From: Triops longicaudatus | Taxonomy: Eukaryota; Arthropoda; Branchiopoda; Notostraca; Triopsidae | Assembly: GCA_022885665.1 (NCBI GenBank) | Contig: JAGQDJ010000008.1 | Span: 1-64,000 of the forward strand | Reading direction: 5' to 3' | Length of the DNA stretch: 64,000 bases | The notes under the pieces: model-generated | What the model was told of the DNA's origin: nothing | Database searches by the model: none | Seen by the model: the letters and a program-made list of their open reading frames with translations, nothing else | Program-made: the position numbers and the translations under genes | Shown here: positions 50,511 to 62,467 of the stretch, piece by piece | How the letters are laid out: each line of letters starts with the position of its first letter | Numbering within the stretch: position 1 is the stretch's first letter

Positions 50511-51119
50511 AATTGCGGGATTGTCAGTGTCTGAATGGAGGGTCGTGTCTACCGACTGGCGTTTGCGCTTGTCCTCCAGGATTTAGCGGCGACAGATGTC
50601 AAACAGGTACGCGAAAAAGAAAATGGACGTTGTTTTTAGGCGTTTTTTAATAATTGGTTTAGTCGTGCATTAATCGTATACCCTTAGCGTAATGTTAGGA
50701 TTTTTTTATTTTCATTTTTTATTTTATTTTTAATTCATTTTTTTAAAAATTATTTTAGGATTTTTAAAATTATTTTGTGTAGAATTTTGGTGTTTAGGGT
50801 GTGAAGCGTGGTGTCGAAAAGTTTGCATGTTGTGATAGTAATCGTGCATTTCGTAGCGTATCGCATCTTGCCTTGCCTGAACGGTGGTACGTGTACCGCC
50901 CCTTACCGTTGTTCCTACCGTCCTGGTTGCAACGGTCTTCGGTGTGAAAAACGTAAATCGTTTACCAAGTTAAAGCGGTAGAAAGTCAGTCAAAGAAAAC
51001 GTTTTTAACACTTAGCGACTTGCGGTCCACAGTGTGCCAATGGAGGGCGCTGTGTAGCTGCCAATACGTGCCACTGTCCTCCAGGATATGGCAATCCGCA
51101 GTGCCTTCATAAAAAGTAA
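50511..51119 (+). CDS. C-terminal three EGF-like repeats of a secreted protein (WIF1/Shifted-like?), N-terminus not resolved
   Basis: Three exons, 50511-50606, 50857-50952 and 51016-51119, each encoding one EGF-like repeat with phase-1 borders. Repeat one: CQCLNGGSCLPTGVCACPPG. Repeat two: CLNGGTCTAPYRCSYRPGC. Repeat three: CANGGRCVAANTCHCPPGYG with the stop shortly after (TAA 51117-51119). The CxNGGxC...CxCPPG style is that of the tandem repeats in WIF1/Shifted, tenascin and similar extracellular proteins. The phase-1 start of the first exon needs an upstream exon; none was found that fits, so the gene is 5'-incomplete here, or a remnant. A possible WIF-like exon pair just upstream has an early stop. 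AATAAA follows at 51425-51430. Confidence 0.65.
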
Positions 51120-52519
51120 ATTTTGAATCCAAGTGTTGACGAAAAGTAGCTTTAAATGTATTATGTCTTTTTATAGGATGAGCGGTTCGTGGTGTAGAGG
51201 CTAATCTAGTTTTCGTGTTTTTGTTATTTTCTTGTAATTCTGTTTCATTTTCGTGGCTTTGTATAAACACTGATTGGAAAGTACATAAGATAAGTACAAA
51301 TTTATATGTCGCCAAGCTATTGAAATGTACTAATGAAGAAAGTCTCTAAAGTACGACTCGTTAGAAAGACAGAAAAAAATGAGGGGAATGGATCACGCAC
51401 GTGATTTTAATCGTACGTTATCAAAATAAATAATAATGGTTTACTTTCCTATACTTGTATAAAATGGAATAAGACCTTTACGAATGACCATAAGGTATAG
51501 TATTTAATTTTGAATAAAATTCCTGCCAGAAATAAATCAATAAGTAATCAAAGAACAGTACTAGTTGTCACCCGTGAGGTTTCGTAGAAAACATGTGACT
51601 AATAACATTTATACTTCAGACAGGCGCTATTAATAAAAGTGTTATGGCCGAGCGGTCTAAGGCATTGCTCTGTGATCGTGAGGTCGAGGGTTCGAGTCCC
51701 CGTGTCTGAGGTTTGGTTTTTCAGAGGGAAAAAAAAATGACTATGCCCTGGCCTGCTTCCTATGGTATCTGGTGTATCCCAATAAAATGGAATTGCCAAG
51801 AGTACCATGGGAGAAGCAGGAAAAAGGATAGGAAAGGGTGAACGAGACCTTGGAAAGCATGATGCTGGCATCGTGCATCGCACTTTTTCCCATGTTATTC
51901 CTTATGGGATTTCCAAATTTTTGGCTCCTGAGACGCCCTCAGGGCATGATTACATATTCAAGCTCAGTTTTCTCGCTTATTTGAAGGGCTAGCGCAATGA
52001 TGCTTACAGATTCGGAATCCTCTTGCGGAGGAGAATAATTTCCATAGCTTAATTTGCATATTCCCAAACATTCGGTTATTAGAGTACGTGACGATAATGG
52101 ACGTCTTTGCCCATACTTGAATACCGTTTAGGTTGATGTGGACATCCATATACCGAACTGGATTACGGATGCAAAATTTTACGACTTCGTTTTATATGAA
52201 TCTTTAGATAATGCATTCTTTTTGCCGGTGAACGCCTTTCTGGTGCTCACGCATTCAAGCCTGAAACGTTGCCGTGCAGATAACGCAATAATTGAAGTTC
52301 CCTTAGTACTACTTTGTTCGCACATTGTTGGTTTGTAAAATAGGACGAAAAAAATTCTAGGACCAATAATAAGTCAGGATATTCGAGGACGTCCATGGCT
52401 TTAAAAATTTTTTAAAAATATCGTTTTTTTACGCGGCAAGAGCTCATCATTTCTGGTGCGCGGAGTTCGTTTTCCACGTACGTAAGAATAATAAATGCTG
52501 TATTGTTGTGTGATATAAA
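51120..52519. other. Intergenic with a SINE-like element
   Basis: Contains the EGF gene 3' region, the tRNA-derived element at 51.6-51.96 kb, and AT-rich sequence up to the COG7 3' end. No further gene seen. Confidence 0.45.
51638..51960 (+). mobile_element. tRNA-Leu-derived SINE-like element
   Basis: 51645-51655 TGGCCGAGCGG is a tRNA-Leu A-box and 51689-51699 GGTTCGAGTCC a B-box, at normal pol III promoter spacing. The acceptor stem does not pair and the T-stem has mismatches, so it is not a working tRNA gene. The unrelated body that follows (to about 51,960, limit uncertain) with an A-run just after the head is what a SINE would show. Target-site duplications were not identified. Confidence 0.5.
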
Positions 52520-52525
52520 TTTATT
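52520..52525 (-). terminator. Putative polyadenylation signal of COG7
   Basis: AATAAA on the minus strand, about 175 bases after the COG7 stop. Confidence 0.4.
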
Positions 52526-52696
52526 TTACGCAAAAAAAAATGTTTACGACCATTGTACAAATTCGTCCATACCTTTAACAGCTTTTCAACTCGCCAAGTG
52601 CTTTTAATATTCAAATATAAATCGTGCGACTTCTTTATACAAACAAAAATCACCCCAGTGACATCTAGACGGATTTCCAAGGACCAAATCAACCCT

Positions 52697-55600
52697 TCAA
52701 TCCAAAGATGGCAGGTTTCGCATCGCTCGTACTGCCGACACGTACCGAGCAGGTTTTCCTACGCTGGCTACTCGAAACTCTGCCACCGTCGCCGAATTCT
52801 GCAAAAGTTCTCTTAACTGCACTAAGGTCTCCAACAAGGCCAATCCCAAATCTTCCAAAATGTTACCAAAATAGCCTGAAACGAGCCATTATTAGGAAAC
52901 GTAAGTAACAGAGGAGCAATCATCCTGAATTCTGCTTTTATCAAACCAAAAAACTTAAAACGATACAATAATAAAAAGTGAATAAAAATAAGAACATATA
53001 GTATAAAATGTATAAAGGAATTAAATTACATGGAAATTAAAATAATTAAAATTCCATAAGACACAAAAATGAGAATGCGATAAAATTATACAATAAGTTC
53101 CAGGCATTACTTATGTCCGCTGCGAGTTGCTTAGCGCCTTGCGCAGATAAACTGGTGATCTGGAGCATCCGCTCAACTAAGACAAGGCCTGTACCCCGTA
53201 CTAAACAAGGTAGAACGAAATCTGCCGCACTTCCCATGTCCGTTGTGACGTCGCTTTCTTGGGCATGTGGAAATACAAGCTGACGCAATGCGCGATGTAA
53301 GGCTGGGTTTTCGTTCAGAAGAAAAGGTTCCATGTGTTGAGGCAGCATCATGAGGTACTGGCCGATTTGGGTGATGTACTCTTGCGGTGAGAGGCTAAAC
53401 GACGGCAAAGCCGAGGTCAAACTCGATCCAGGCGCAGTTTTCCAGTCAATGGCGCTCAGGAGCTGCAACTGTGCCTGGATTGGCTCGAACAAAACGTTGT
53501 ACGTAGTTTTCTGAGCGTCGGTTGTCAGCGTACTGGCTTGCTCATCAATCTCTCGCAGTAATTTACCTAAAATACAGACAATTATTTAACGAGTTTTTCT
53601 AATTCCTTTTACTACGTTGAAAACGTCCTATTCTTTCCACCGCGTTTGATTAAGAAGACAAAGAGTTTTGACACAATGTTAGACATTAAGTTACCTTGAT
53701 TTGCTTGCTCGAGGTACCGTTTCAAGTTAGACATGTTTTGGTCGTCGGAAAGTAAACGTAAAAAGTCTTGGAACGGCTGCAAATTATCATGAAATAGTTT
53801 ACGGGAACTTCGCTGACAACTCGCAACCAAGGTGGTCTCTAAATCGTCCATCTGGAGCAATAGCTCACCTGAAAAATATTAAAAAGTAAATATTTTTTTT
53901 TTTTACAAAAAATATTCAAAATGGCCATAATGTAGCGCAGGAAGAAAGAAGAACAATGCAACAAATAAAAATGGCACGTAAGACGAAAAACTAACTGAAA
54001 TAAAGTGGGACATTTTTTTAATTCTTTTAATTTAAAAGAAACGAAAATTAAAACACAATAATATAACAATAGCTTAAGACGAAAAATTCAGACTGAATTT
54101 TGGAACTTAAACCAGCGAGTCAACTTATCGCCTTAAGCTATTACTATATTTTTACTGAATTTTTTTAATTTTCGATTCTTTTAAAAAATATATAAAAAAG
54201 TCGCTTTCGTCCCCATTTATTACTTTCAGTCAACTTTTTACTTCGTGCCATTTTTATCCGTGACTTTAAGAAGTTGTAAACCCACCAGTGACTTGCACGA
54301 AAAACAAACAATTGTGTAACCGGGTCCACTCTTCTCCATTAGCTTGCTCAAGACTCGTCAGAACTGTCCGAAATCTGTCCAAGTACCTTACAAGAAAGTC
54401 CTATTTTCCATAGAAAGAAAAAATAGTTTCAAATTTAATGTTTGTAAGGAAGCAGCTTTTTCGTAGTTTTTTACTTGCACAGCGTTTACTAAAGCTGGGA
54501 AACAGATTCCACGTGTCAACTTTTGGCATCTTTTCGCCGCTTCTTTGACGTGGTTCAACGCTTGGCTTATCGAACGGAGCAGAATTTGCACCTTGTTACT
54601 CAAACTTTCTTGTGAACTCTATATAACACATCGAGATAAACTTTTAGCTTATTATTCCTTGAATAACAAAAATTACGTCGACAAATTGTCATTACCGAGC
54701 TGAGATTAGGCAATGACGCTAAATAACGCGAAAAACACTCGGCTTCATACATTCCATACTTTGACAGCTGCGTTTTAAATGGAAGATAGATTGCAGACGC
54801 CAATGCTTCCGTTTGAGAATAGTTCACCAATCCTAAAAATCTTATTTTCAAACTTGTATTTAAGTCAGATTTCTTTTAAACGGAATAATAATAATAAATA
54901 TATTTAAAAAATATAAATAATAAATAATAATAAAAAATAAAGTGGAATAAATTAAAACAATAGGCAAATATGCAAAGCGTCAATGAGTCGTATAGAAAAA
55001 CTAAATATAAAATTAAAAATAAACAAAAATAAACTATAATAAAAAGTAAAACAAAGAACTCAATGGGAGCAAGCTTATGCGGCCATTTCAATAAAATTAA
55101 AAAAATTAAAAAAATTTGGTTAGTTTCTGATAAAAAAAGTTAAACAAACCTCCATCAACGGTTTTGAATGCTTGCTCCATTTTTGCCGCCCCACGTTGAA
55201 TAGTTTCGCCCCAAATTTCCAAAGCCTGCAGACGATCTTCTTGCTGCTTAAGCCACGCCTCTGCACAATACGCAGGCGACGGATCTAATGATACTAACAC
55301 GTCCATGTACACTTCAATCAGCAGGTTGGCTTTGGGCGCCGAGGCGGGGAAAACTTGTTGTACCCACCGTGTCTAAAGAAGTACAAATATTCATATGTTT
55401 TAAATACAAATATTCACAGAAACGTGTTTTTTTCTAATTAAAGTACATTTTAAAAAGTTTTTTATATTACCTGCTCATGGAAATCGTTGACCAGAAAGAC
55501 ATAAAACTGATTCATCCAATCTATAACAGACTCTTCGTCGTTTTCTAGCATCAACTTCCACTTTTGCGTCAAAGCTGACTTCCTGCAACGATGGTAATAC

Positions 55601-56751
55601 TTGTAAAGTTGCGGTAAGCGGCCCATATCGTTAAACATCTGCAGGAAGAACTTGCATTGCTCTGAAAACGTCAATGAAGACAAACATAAGCCACTGAAAT
55701 GAAACAGTAAATGTAAACAAACACAAACTCGGGGATAAATACAGTAATTAATACGGTACATAGACAAGTTAGAAAGCAAACTAGGTACATTAGTGAACCT
55801 TGTCAAGTATTTTTAAATTTTTACAATTTATTTTACTGTTTTATTTATTATTATAATTTTTTACATTTTATTTATTATTATTATTTTTTTTTTTTTTTTT
55901 ACCTATGTTGACTGCATTTAAGGCAGAAACTAACCGAGGACTTGCTAAAGCCTCTAGACGGTTGCGGAATCCTTCCAGTTGTAAAAGACGGTCTTGGTAG
56001 TCGGAAACATGGGTGAGTAACGTCAAGCTTTGGGCTAAGCTGCTTAGCCGTTGGGCAAGTACTTCGATATTGCCGGCTTCGAAGAGCTAATGCCCACAAA
56101 AATGTTAAAATCAGCGTACATTGACAAATTTTAATTAATTTCTTACGTCTTCAACATCAACTAATAAGGTGGTCCAATTATCAGCTTCTTTAAGCACTTT
56201 ATTTGCTGCTTGGACTTTGGTTTTCATGTCTTCTAAGGAGACGAGGGTTTCCATGGACCCCGCAGTACCTTTATCAACCTTACAAAAAAAACGGTATTAA
56301 ATTCGTACCTTTCGAATTTTATTAATTGGAAAAAAATGTTTTTCATGACTTTACTTCAGTGATTTCGTCTTTCACGAGTCTTAGTTTCTGCTGGAAGACA
56401 CTGACTTCTTGTGCTAAGGCTTCTACATCTCGTACTACTCTTGGTAGGCTCTGAAGTACTTGATTGGCAGTTTCTTCAACAGCGTTATTTATCTCGTGGA
56501 TACAAAGTTGTAATTTTATGACTAACGATGACGCAAACGCCTAGGTTTTAAACAACGCTTTTAACTTAAATGCAATGGAGTTGGAAACAATGTTACCTCA
56601 TGGTTTGCAGAAGATTCTGGAGTAGAAAATACGGAATTGACCCATTCTACTTCGTCAAAGACGTCTTGGGAAAACGGGCGCAAGTCCTGCACGAATTGAA
56701 CATGTAACTAAGTATGGTTAAAATTGGATACAATTCAGTCAAACTCACCAT
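52697..56751 (-). CDS. COG7: Conserved oligomeric Golgi complex subunit 7
   Basis: Thirteen exons, from 56751: 56751-56749 (ATG only), 56686-56597, 56540-56355, 56278-56147, 56086-55903, 55661-55471, 55372-55150, 54832-54696, 54618-54475, 54400-54286, 53868-53695, 53566-53111, 52875-52697. They join in frame to 737 residues (human 770). Matches to COG7 span the whole length: N-terminal FDEVEWVNSVF, the helix HEINNAVEETANQ with LPRVVRDVEALAQE, FRNRLEALASPRLVSAL, MFNDMGRLPQLYKYYHRC, and near the C-terminus FSLSPQEYITQIGQYLMMLP and GAKQLAADI. COG7 is a subunit of lobe B of the cytosolic tethering complex that keeps Golgi glycosylation enzymes in place. The coding part of exon 1 is just the start codon, split off by an intron. 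Introns are short. Exon borders at 54400 and 55150 rest on alignment as well as consensus. Confidence 0.93.
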
Positions 56752-57212
56752 TGCACGCTCGTTTCTCGTATTTTTCTAGATTTGTAAGGCTAAAATATAA
56801 TTGGAATGAACGCGAAACTCATCACCGGTTTCTATGGCCTACGTAAGCAAAATACGCAATGTAAATAAAAGCTACGTCATGAAAGCGAACAGCGAATGGC
56901 AAAAATGTGAACTACGATCCGCTGGTCTATACCCCTCTTGCGCTTTTGCAGTGAAGTGCCCGTGAAGCTGAATATTGATCATAATTAGGAATTCTGTTTT
57001 GCTAGCTTGAGCTTATAATTACTGGAATTAAATAGAAAGATAAGAAATAAAATTAAAATTAAAGGGCATTAAGGACTTACTTACAAAATTCGAATTCGTG
57101 CTACAAAAGTTTCGGCTTCTACTAAAAAAAAGACAATGTATGAACGATAAAGCGGATTTTAATAAGAAAAGACACGGCAATCACCCTCACAATACTTAAA
57201 AAAGATCTGTAT

Positions 57213-57937
57213 TCATCCAATCATCAGTCGTTTCCTCCCTCTTTGTCTAACTTCTTCAAATTTTTTCAAAACTTCGGTCGATTCTTTACGGTTAGCTTGC
57301 GTGTAGCCTTGCAAAATGTACGCAAAGACGAATTCTGACCTAGGATGTGTACTTAACAAAGCTCTTTCTAAAACATACAAATCCACCCCTTTATCTTCCG
57401 GTGTTGCGTTAACGTAGCTCAAGCCAAAATCGATCATAGCGAGCTGTAACGGATTCTCTTGGGTAACTAGGATATTCGACGTGGTCAGATCGCCATGGAT
57501 GATATTATTCATGTGAAGTTTTCCTATATTTAGCCCAATAAGTCGAGACAACTCGCTTATTCGATTTTCGTTGAGCTCCAAGTCTTTCATAGCTTCTACA
57601 AGGAAGTGTTTCGCGGTAGTTGCTGCCGTCAAGTGCTGCATGTAAATGCAATTCAGCTTGTAATCAACGTGGTACACTAAAGGAGCATGAATACCTATAA
57701 AAAATAACTCTTAATATTTTCGGGAGAAAACTAATAGTTAAAGATACCTAGAACTCGGCAACGCGCTAAAGCACGAATCTCATTTTTCATTCGTTCCCAC
57801 GTTAATTCCTTGTCAAGGTCTTCATGTCGGTATTTTTTCGGAAATCTTTCTTTCACTAAGCAAGGTTTACCGTAAATTTGTCCAGCATACAACCTGGCTT
57901 CAGCTCCTTGCCTTATTAATGCGAATTCCGAAGCCAT
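57213..57937 (-). CDS. TP53RK: TP53RK / Bud32 (PRPK) kinase-ATPase of the KEOPS complex
   Basis: Two exons, 57937-57748 and 57694-57213; 223 residues (human 253). Starts MASEFALIRQGAEARLY, the usual short N-lobe with a QGAEA nucleotide loop. It has a catalytic loop HGDLTTSN (130-137, D132) and DFG at 152-154. The Bud32-specific stretch EDKGVDLYVLERALLSTHP follows, with the basic tail VRQRGRKRLMIG that ends the family. Bud32 is the ATPase partner of Kae1/OSGEP in KEOPS, which makes t6A on ANN-decoding tRNAs. The start is the first ATG and gives the expected N-lobe; no in-frame upstream extension seen. Single intron of 53 bases. Confidence 0.95.
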
Positions 57938-58503
57938 TTGGGCTTAACACAACAAACCGCACGTGCGAGCAAAACAATTCACAAGCAACACATCTGCGAA
58001 CCGCGACAAACAGCGACGCATGCACGTTAAGCGGGTTCAATCTCGGTTTGCCGAAGACCTATGGGTCTCATCATCGTTATGCGGATCTCGGTTGGATTGT
58101 AGTTTTTGATACAGACTTCTTTTCCTGGGCGGCGTTCTAGCTCCCACTGCCAATTTCAATCTAGGCAGATCGTTTTTGAAAACTGATCCATTCTGAATCA
58201 CGGAACACAGTACGGAAATATAAAAACAGAAAATATCCCCACAAAAAACTTATCATTTAGAAAAGTAAAAATAAAACGAGTATTACGTAATTTCTGTTTA
58301 GAATTTCTATTTGTCACAGTCACATCGGAAGAACAATAATACCTTGCAAGTATCTTAAAAGGTTTCTGTAGTTTCTAACAACAACTTTCACACAAAACAA
58401 CCAAAGTTAAACGCAAGAGAGTTTTTTCGATTATGTTTCAAAACAAGGCACACTTTCTGAACAAAACTTTGCAATTACTGGCACCTTGAGCTCTTTTTCA
58501 GAT
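57938..58503. other. Spacer between TP53RK start and FITM stop
   Basis: About 570 bases holding the TP53RK upstream region and FITM 3' UTR, both on the minus strand. No separate gene or clear core promoter element seen. Confidence 0.5.
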
Positions 58504-59715
58504 TTACTCGCTCGAAACCCCATTTCTTTGCCCCGCTGAAACTGCACTCGACTCAAACTTGTTGCTCTGCGACCGCAACGCGTTCAAAGGCATACCCATA
58601 AACATGGGTATATTGTCTCGTTGACTAGTGGTACGTCTGGCTTCATTAGCCGTGCTTTTCAACGAAGGCTGCCGCTTCATTTTCGTGTAACCTAACGGAT
58701 CGGAGGGATTCATGTACCGGAAGTTGCCTTCTCCCGGTAATCCGGGGGAGATAACGCCCCGTGACCGGTACCAATACCGGTAGGTGAAAAACCACACAAA
58801 AACCGCAATTGCTGCCGCTAAAAATTTCTCTACCATGGTATGAAAGTATAGGATGGTCGAAATGAGCATCACGTCCCATAATACGCCTAAAACGGTCATT
58901 AGAATAAACAAGATCCGTACATAGGGCGTGAACTTGGTGTAGTCCTCCTTGAGACTGTCAAACTCTTCATGAGCCAGCAATTCCAGTCCCGTGTCTTCTT
59001 TTTCGTCCTCAGAGGTCAACACTGACCGATTGTGCTCTTCGATGCGAATGCAGTCCTTGATTCCCTCCCAGCCAATGAGAGCCTTCGCTTCTTCCATGAT
59101 GATCAAGCTGCAATAAACGAGGATAAAACTGTGTCCGGACACGGACAGCGTCTGCCACGTGGCTCCTTTGGACAGACAGTACTTGCGGCTCTGCTGGTAC
59201 TGCGGTTTGGTGCAGTAGCCGTAGTTTTCCTCGAAATAGGCGAAAGAAGTGGTCCAGAACCACCAGAACACGGTCGCAGCTACGAGACGACCAAAATGGC
59301 GCCGGATTTTGAGTTTATCGCCGCAGCAGTAAATACGGGTCGTCAGGTGCAGGAAAGAACCCACCAAAAGCATGGTCCACGCCCAACTGAGCTTGACAAA
59401 ATACTGATTAAAGATGTTCTCTTTCCGGGAGAAATAAGAGCGAGGCATGGGCAGCGTGTCGGAGACGACGCTACCGGCGAAAATGGCTAGTAAATAGATA
59501 CCCACTTTGACCGAGGGGTCGATAAAGAGGATTTTGCGACACACGTGAACCAACATGAGCAGGAGTACTTGGGAAATGGAAGTAGGATCGGGTAACGGCT
59601 TGGTGCCTTTGGCCGTGTTTCGAGAAGCTTCGGAGGAAGGTCGGAAGTTCATGGCTGCGACGGGAGACTGAGGTGTGCGGATAGATCGGCGAGCTAGATT
59701 TTTGTTGGCTGACAT
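58504..59715 (-). CDS. FITM2: Fat storage-inducing transmembrane protein (FITM/FIT2)
   Basis: Single intronless frame, 403 residues; human FITM2 has 262, so N- and C-terminal parts are longer here. Membrane segments are visible at about 71-87, 112-126, 143-160, 190-208, 265-289 and 296-312. The family core is clear: SVSGHSFILVYCSLIIMEEA with H195, and LYFHTMVEKFL with H292. These are the two histidines that in FIT2 form the lipid-phosphatase-like catalytic site in the ER lumen. FIT2 acts as an acyl-CoA diphosphatase needed for lipid-droplet biogenesis and ER homeostasis. TATAAAA lies only 20 bases upstream of the first ATG (59735-59729), so the real start could be M22 (MNFRPSS). The C-terminal tail is Ser-rich. 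Confidence 0.92.
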   Translation of the reverse strand: MSANKNLARRSIRTPQSPVAAMNFRPSSEASRNTAKGTKPLPDPTSISQVLLLMLVHVCRKILFIDPSVKVGIYLLAIFAGSVVSDTLPMPRSYFSRKENIFNQYFVKLSWAWTMLLVGSFLHLTTRIYCCGDKLKIRRHFGRLVAATVFWWFWTTSFAYFEENYGYCTKPQYQQSRKYCLSKGATWQTLSVSGHSFILVYCSLIIMEEAKALIGWEGIKDCIRIEEHNRSVLTSEDEKEDTGLELLAHEEFDSLKEDYTKFTPYVRILFILMTVLGVLWDVMLISTILYFHTMVEKFLAAAIAVFVWFFTYRYWYRSRGVISPGLPGEGNFRYMNPSDPLGYTKMKRQPSLKSTANEARRTTSQRDNIPMFMGMPLNALRSQSNKFESSAVSAGQRNGVSSE

Positions 59716-60257
59716 GCTTGCATTGGGTTTTTATACACTTTTTGAAGTATCGGTCGAGTACACAACGAAATGTTTACATCATCAATTGCCTGTAATTTGC
59801 GAAGGCTGCACATAGATGGCGCAGGCTGTCCATTCACCTTAGAAAATGCGGGCATTTGCAAGAAAATTAAATAATTCTAAAATATGTTAAAAGCATGTTA
59901 AAATATATGTTAAAAGTAATTCTAAAATACATTTTAAAATATACAGAGAAATATGGACATCCTATTAAGATACGTGCGAGCTCTAGGCTTAACGAATACA
60001 TATTACGGAAAACTTCTCTGACTCATTAAACTTCCGACAAATTTTCAATTTCAGTTTGTTAAATGTTTAAAAATAGTACCGCGTCTGTCGTGATTAATGC
60101 TTGGAAATAAGTAAATTGTTCGTAACCAAATATACTGAAAATAGCTTGATATGAGTATCTGAGCTTGCAAATGAGAAGTTTCACGATGAATTTTCCAACT
60201 TAAATTAAAATACGACAAGTACGACAAGCGCACCAAAAGCATTTACACGAGACAATA

Positions 60258-60263
60258 TTTATT
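60258..60263 (-). terminator. Putative polyadenylation signal of MPND
   Basis: AATAAA on the minus strand 27 bases after the MPND stop. Confidence 0.55.
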
Positions 60264-60289
60264 AAATAAGAACAGATAGTAAAAATACA

Positions 60290-62467
60290 TTAATGATCCG
60301 ATCGCTCCTTCAAGTCGCTCAAATCCACGGCTTCCTGCTGCAGGGATCGCTCATCAATTCCTGAGGAAGACTCCTCGCAAAATTTGAGATCTGTGCCTCC
60401 AATATTCGATTTCTTATCCCGATCCTGAGAAGGCAAGTCATCGGAAGATTCTGGGCCGTTCTCGGTGTCCGTGGCTGTTGGCTCAGGTTTAGGAGTCCTC
60501 GCTTTCACTTTCGCGCGAGCTTCTTCGGACAATAATAACGATTCTACATAATCCAGAATCCTCGGGTCCGACGAATCGCGAAGCTTTGGTTCCAACGAAC
60601 CCTAAAAAATCGAACAACGAATTAAGCTAAGTCAGCACTCAACCTTTATATATAACTCAACAGAATAACGTTTAGATACTACATTGTTAAAAGTAACGAC
60701 TGAATTTACATAAAACGTAATGATTAAACTTCCTGCGTGAATGGTTCGTTGCAGTTTCTTTACTGTATATAGCTTTAAAAAAAAATAATTTCACAAGGCT
60801 ATGTATCGGACTTCTTTTAAAACTATAATTAGCGTGTTACTTTTATTTAACGTCGACATACGTTACCTTTAGCTTGTCTATGAAGGTGACTCCACTGACC
60901 CATTCATCTTCGAAATTAATGGCATCCGGCGATCCTTTGTAGAACTCGGCACATCGTTGCTATAACAGACAACATAGCGTTATATCTTACTGTTTCAGTG
61001 TTTCGCTATTTTACACAGTCTTATCACAAGAAACAAAAATAATAAAAAATGTATGAAAAAGGCATATCCAAACCATTTGATCCAAAATGTCGTCGGCAAG
61101 ACTGGGATCTGACATGACAGTGTGTTGCATGGACATTGGGCGTGGTACTTCATGTGGCCGTGACTCACTAGGAGGCATAACCCAATAGCAAGCCATGGAT
61201 GAGGTCACGGTCACGGCAGTGTTTTCCATTCGATGATACGGGGCTAAACAAAGTTAAATGTAGTTTCTACATGCTCGAGTACTTTTCTGTTAGACGCCTT
61301 GCAGTTTTTACCCAATGGAAGCGATAGTGAAAGAAACAAGCTAAAGGGGCGTGTATAACAGACAAGTGTTAATAAGAAGGAAACTAATTACAGCAGATTA
61401 GCCCAACGCAAGGTTTGTAGGCTGTGTCGTTGCTTCCTTTCATCTTGATTTCGTATTCGAGCTGGTTATCAATGTCCCGGATCGAGGGCGTGGCCGGTGC
61501 TGTAGGATGGCTGTGATACCAACCAACTAACTGCAGCCTCCGTTTTTCGATCTCCGTTGCAATGGCCGTTTCCACGCCAGCAGCTCGCTCATTATCTCTC
61601 AACCGGCTTAAGCAAGGAAATGCTCGCATAACGATTAAATCTAGGATTTTTAAAAAAAGTATTTAAATGAGAATAAAAATACTTAAAAACGACACAAAGT
61701 TTAGAGACACGTAAAATAGAGGAAAAATTAAGTATACTGTGAGCGTTAACATCCCAAACTCCGGCTAAGTATCCCACAACCTCGGAGGACGTAATGTGAC
61801 TGTGGAAATCGATGACCATCAAAGCACCAGAGCTGCAAGAAACGTGAAATGGCTGGAGTTTGCCCAATGTAGGAAAGGCAGTCATTTCTACCAAAATACT
61901 GGTGTCTCTGTTTAACGAAATTTAACTGGAATTAGTCGCTTTTATTTTCATTGATGCCAGTCCAGGCTTTTGCCTGTGGAATTATTAGTTTCGTTGGTGA
62001 ATAATTGTTGAATTACGTGACAGATGGACGGTTTCCTAATGTGTGGTGCTTCACGATATTTTTTTCATCGCCAGAGAGATCTTTACATGTGCGAAGCTTG
62101 GATCTGTCTTTGTTTCCTATTAAATACAAATTAGTTTTTAAAACTAACCTAAAAAAAATAGAAAAATAACCTGCATCCCAGCTTTCTCTGTCTGAATCCA
62201 GTCGTCGTTTCTTAACGTTTGGCGTCCTATACACTTCGCTCTTCTTACTTGAAGAATAGTGCGACTAAAACGGAATAACAGTTTTTTTCATAAATTATTA
62301 TCAAATATATTCGAACATATTTTGAAAGCGAAGCACTACAAATTCGAAAATAGACACCACACCTCATTGTCAGGAAAGTCGTCCTCTTCAGCTGTCGCTT
62401 GTTCTTCACAAACTGAGATATTTGAAACTTCTTTACTTTCGTCGTTGAATGACGCGGTCGCAGCCAT
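60290..62467 (-). CDS. MPND: MPN domain-containing protein (MPND), JAMM metalloprotease
   Basis: Eight exons: 62467-62363, 62264-62171, 62116-62017, 61907-61738, 61640-61392, 61243-61074, 60959-60867, 60601-60290; 430 residues, all phases agree. The MPN core starts near residue 118. The JAMM zinc site is complete: E142 (HSHITSSEVVGYL), then HSHPTAPATPSIRDID with H199, H201, S209 and D212. After the domain come YWVMPPSESRP and CAEFYKGSPD, both MPND hallmarks. The acidic, Ser-rich C-terminus is poorly conserved. Human MPND has an N-terminal RAMA domain that binds modified DNA; the roughly 115 residues before the MPN domain here are basic/acidic and show no such domain. The catalytic residues suggest an active isopeptidase/protease. 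Substrate not known. Confidence 0.92.
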
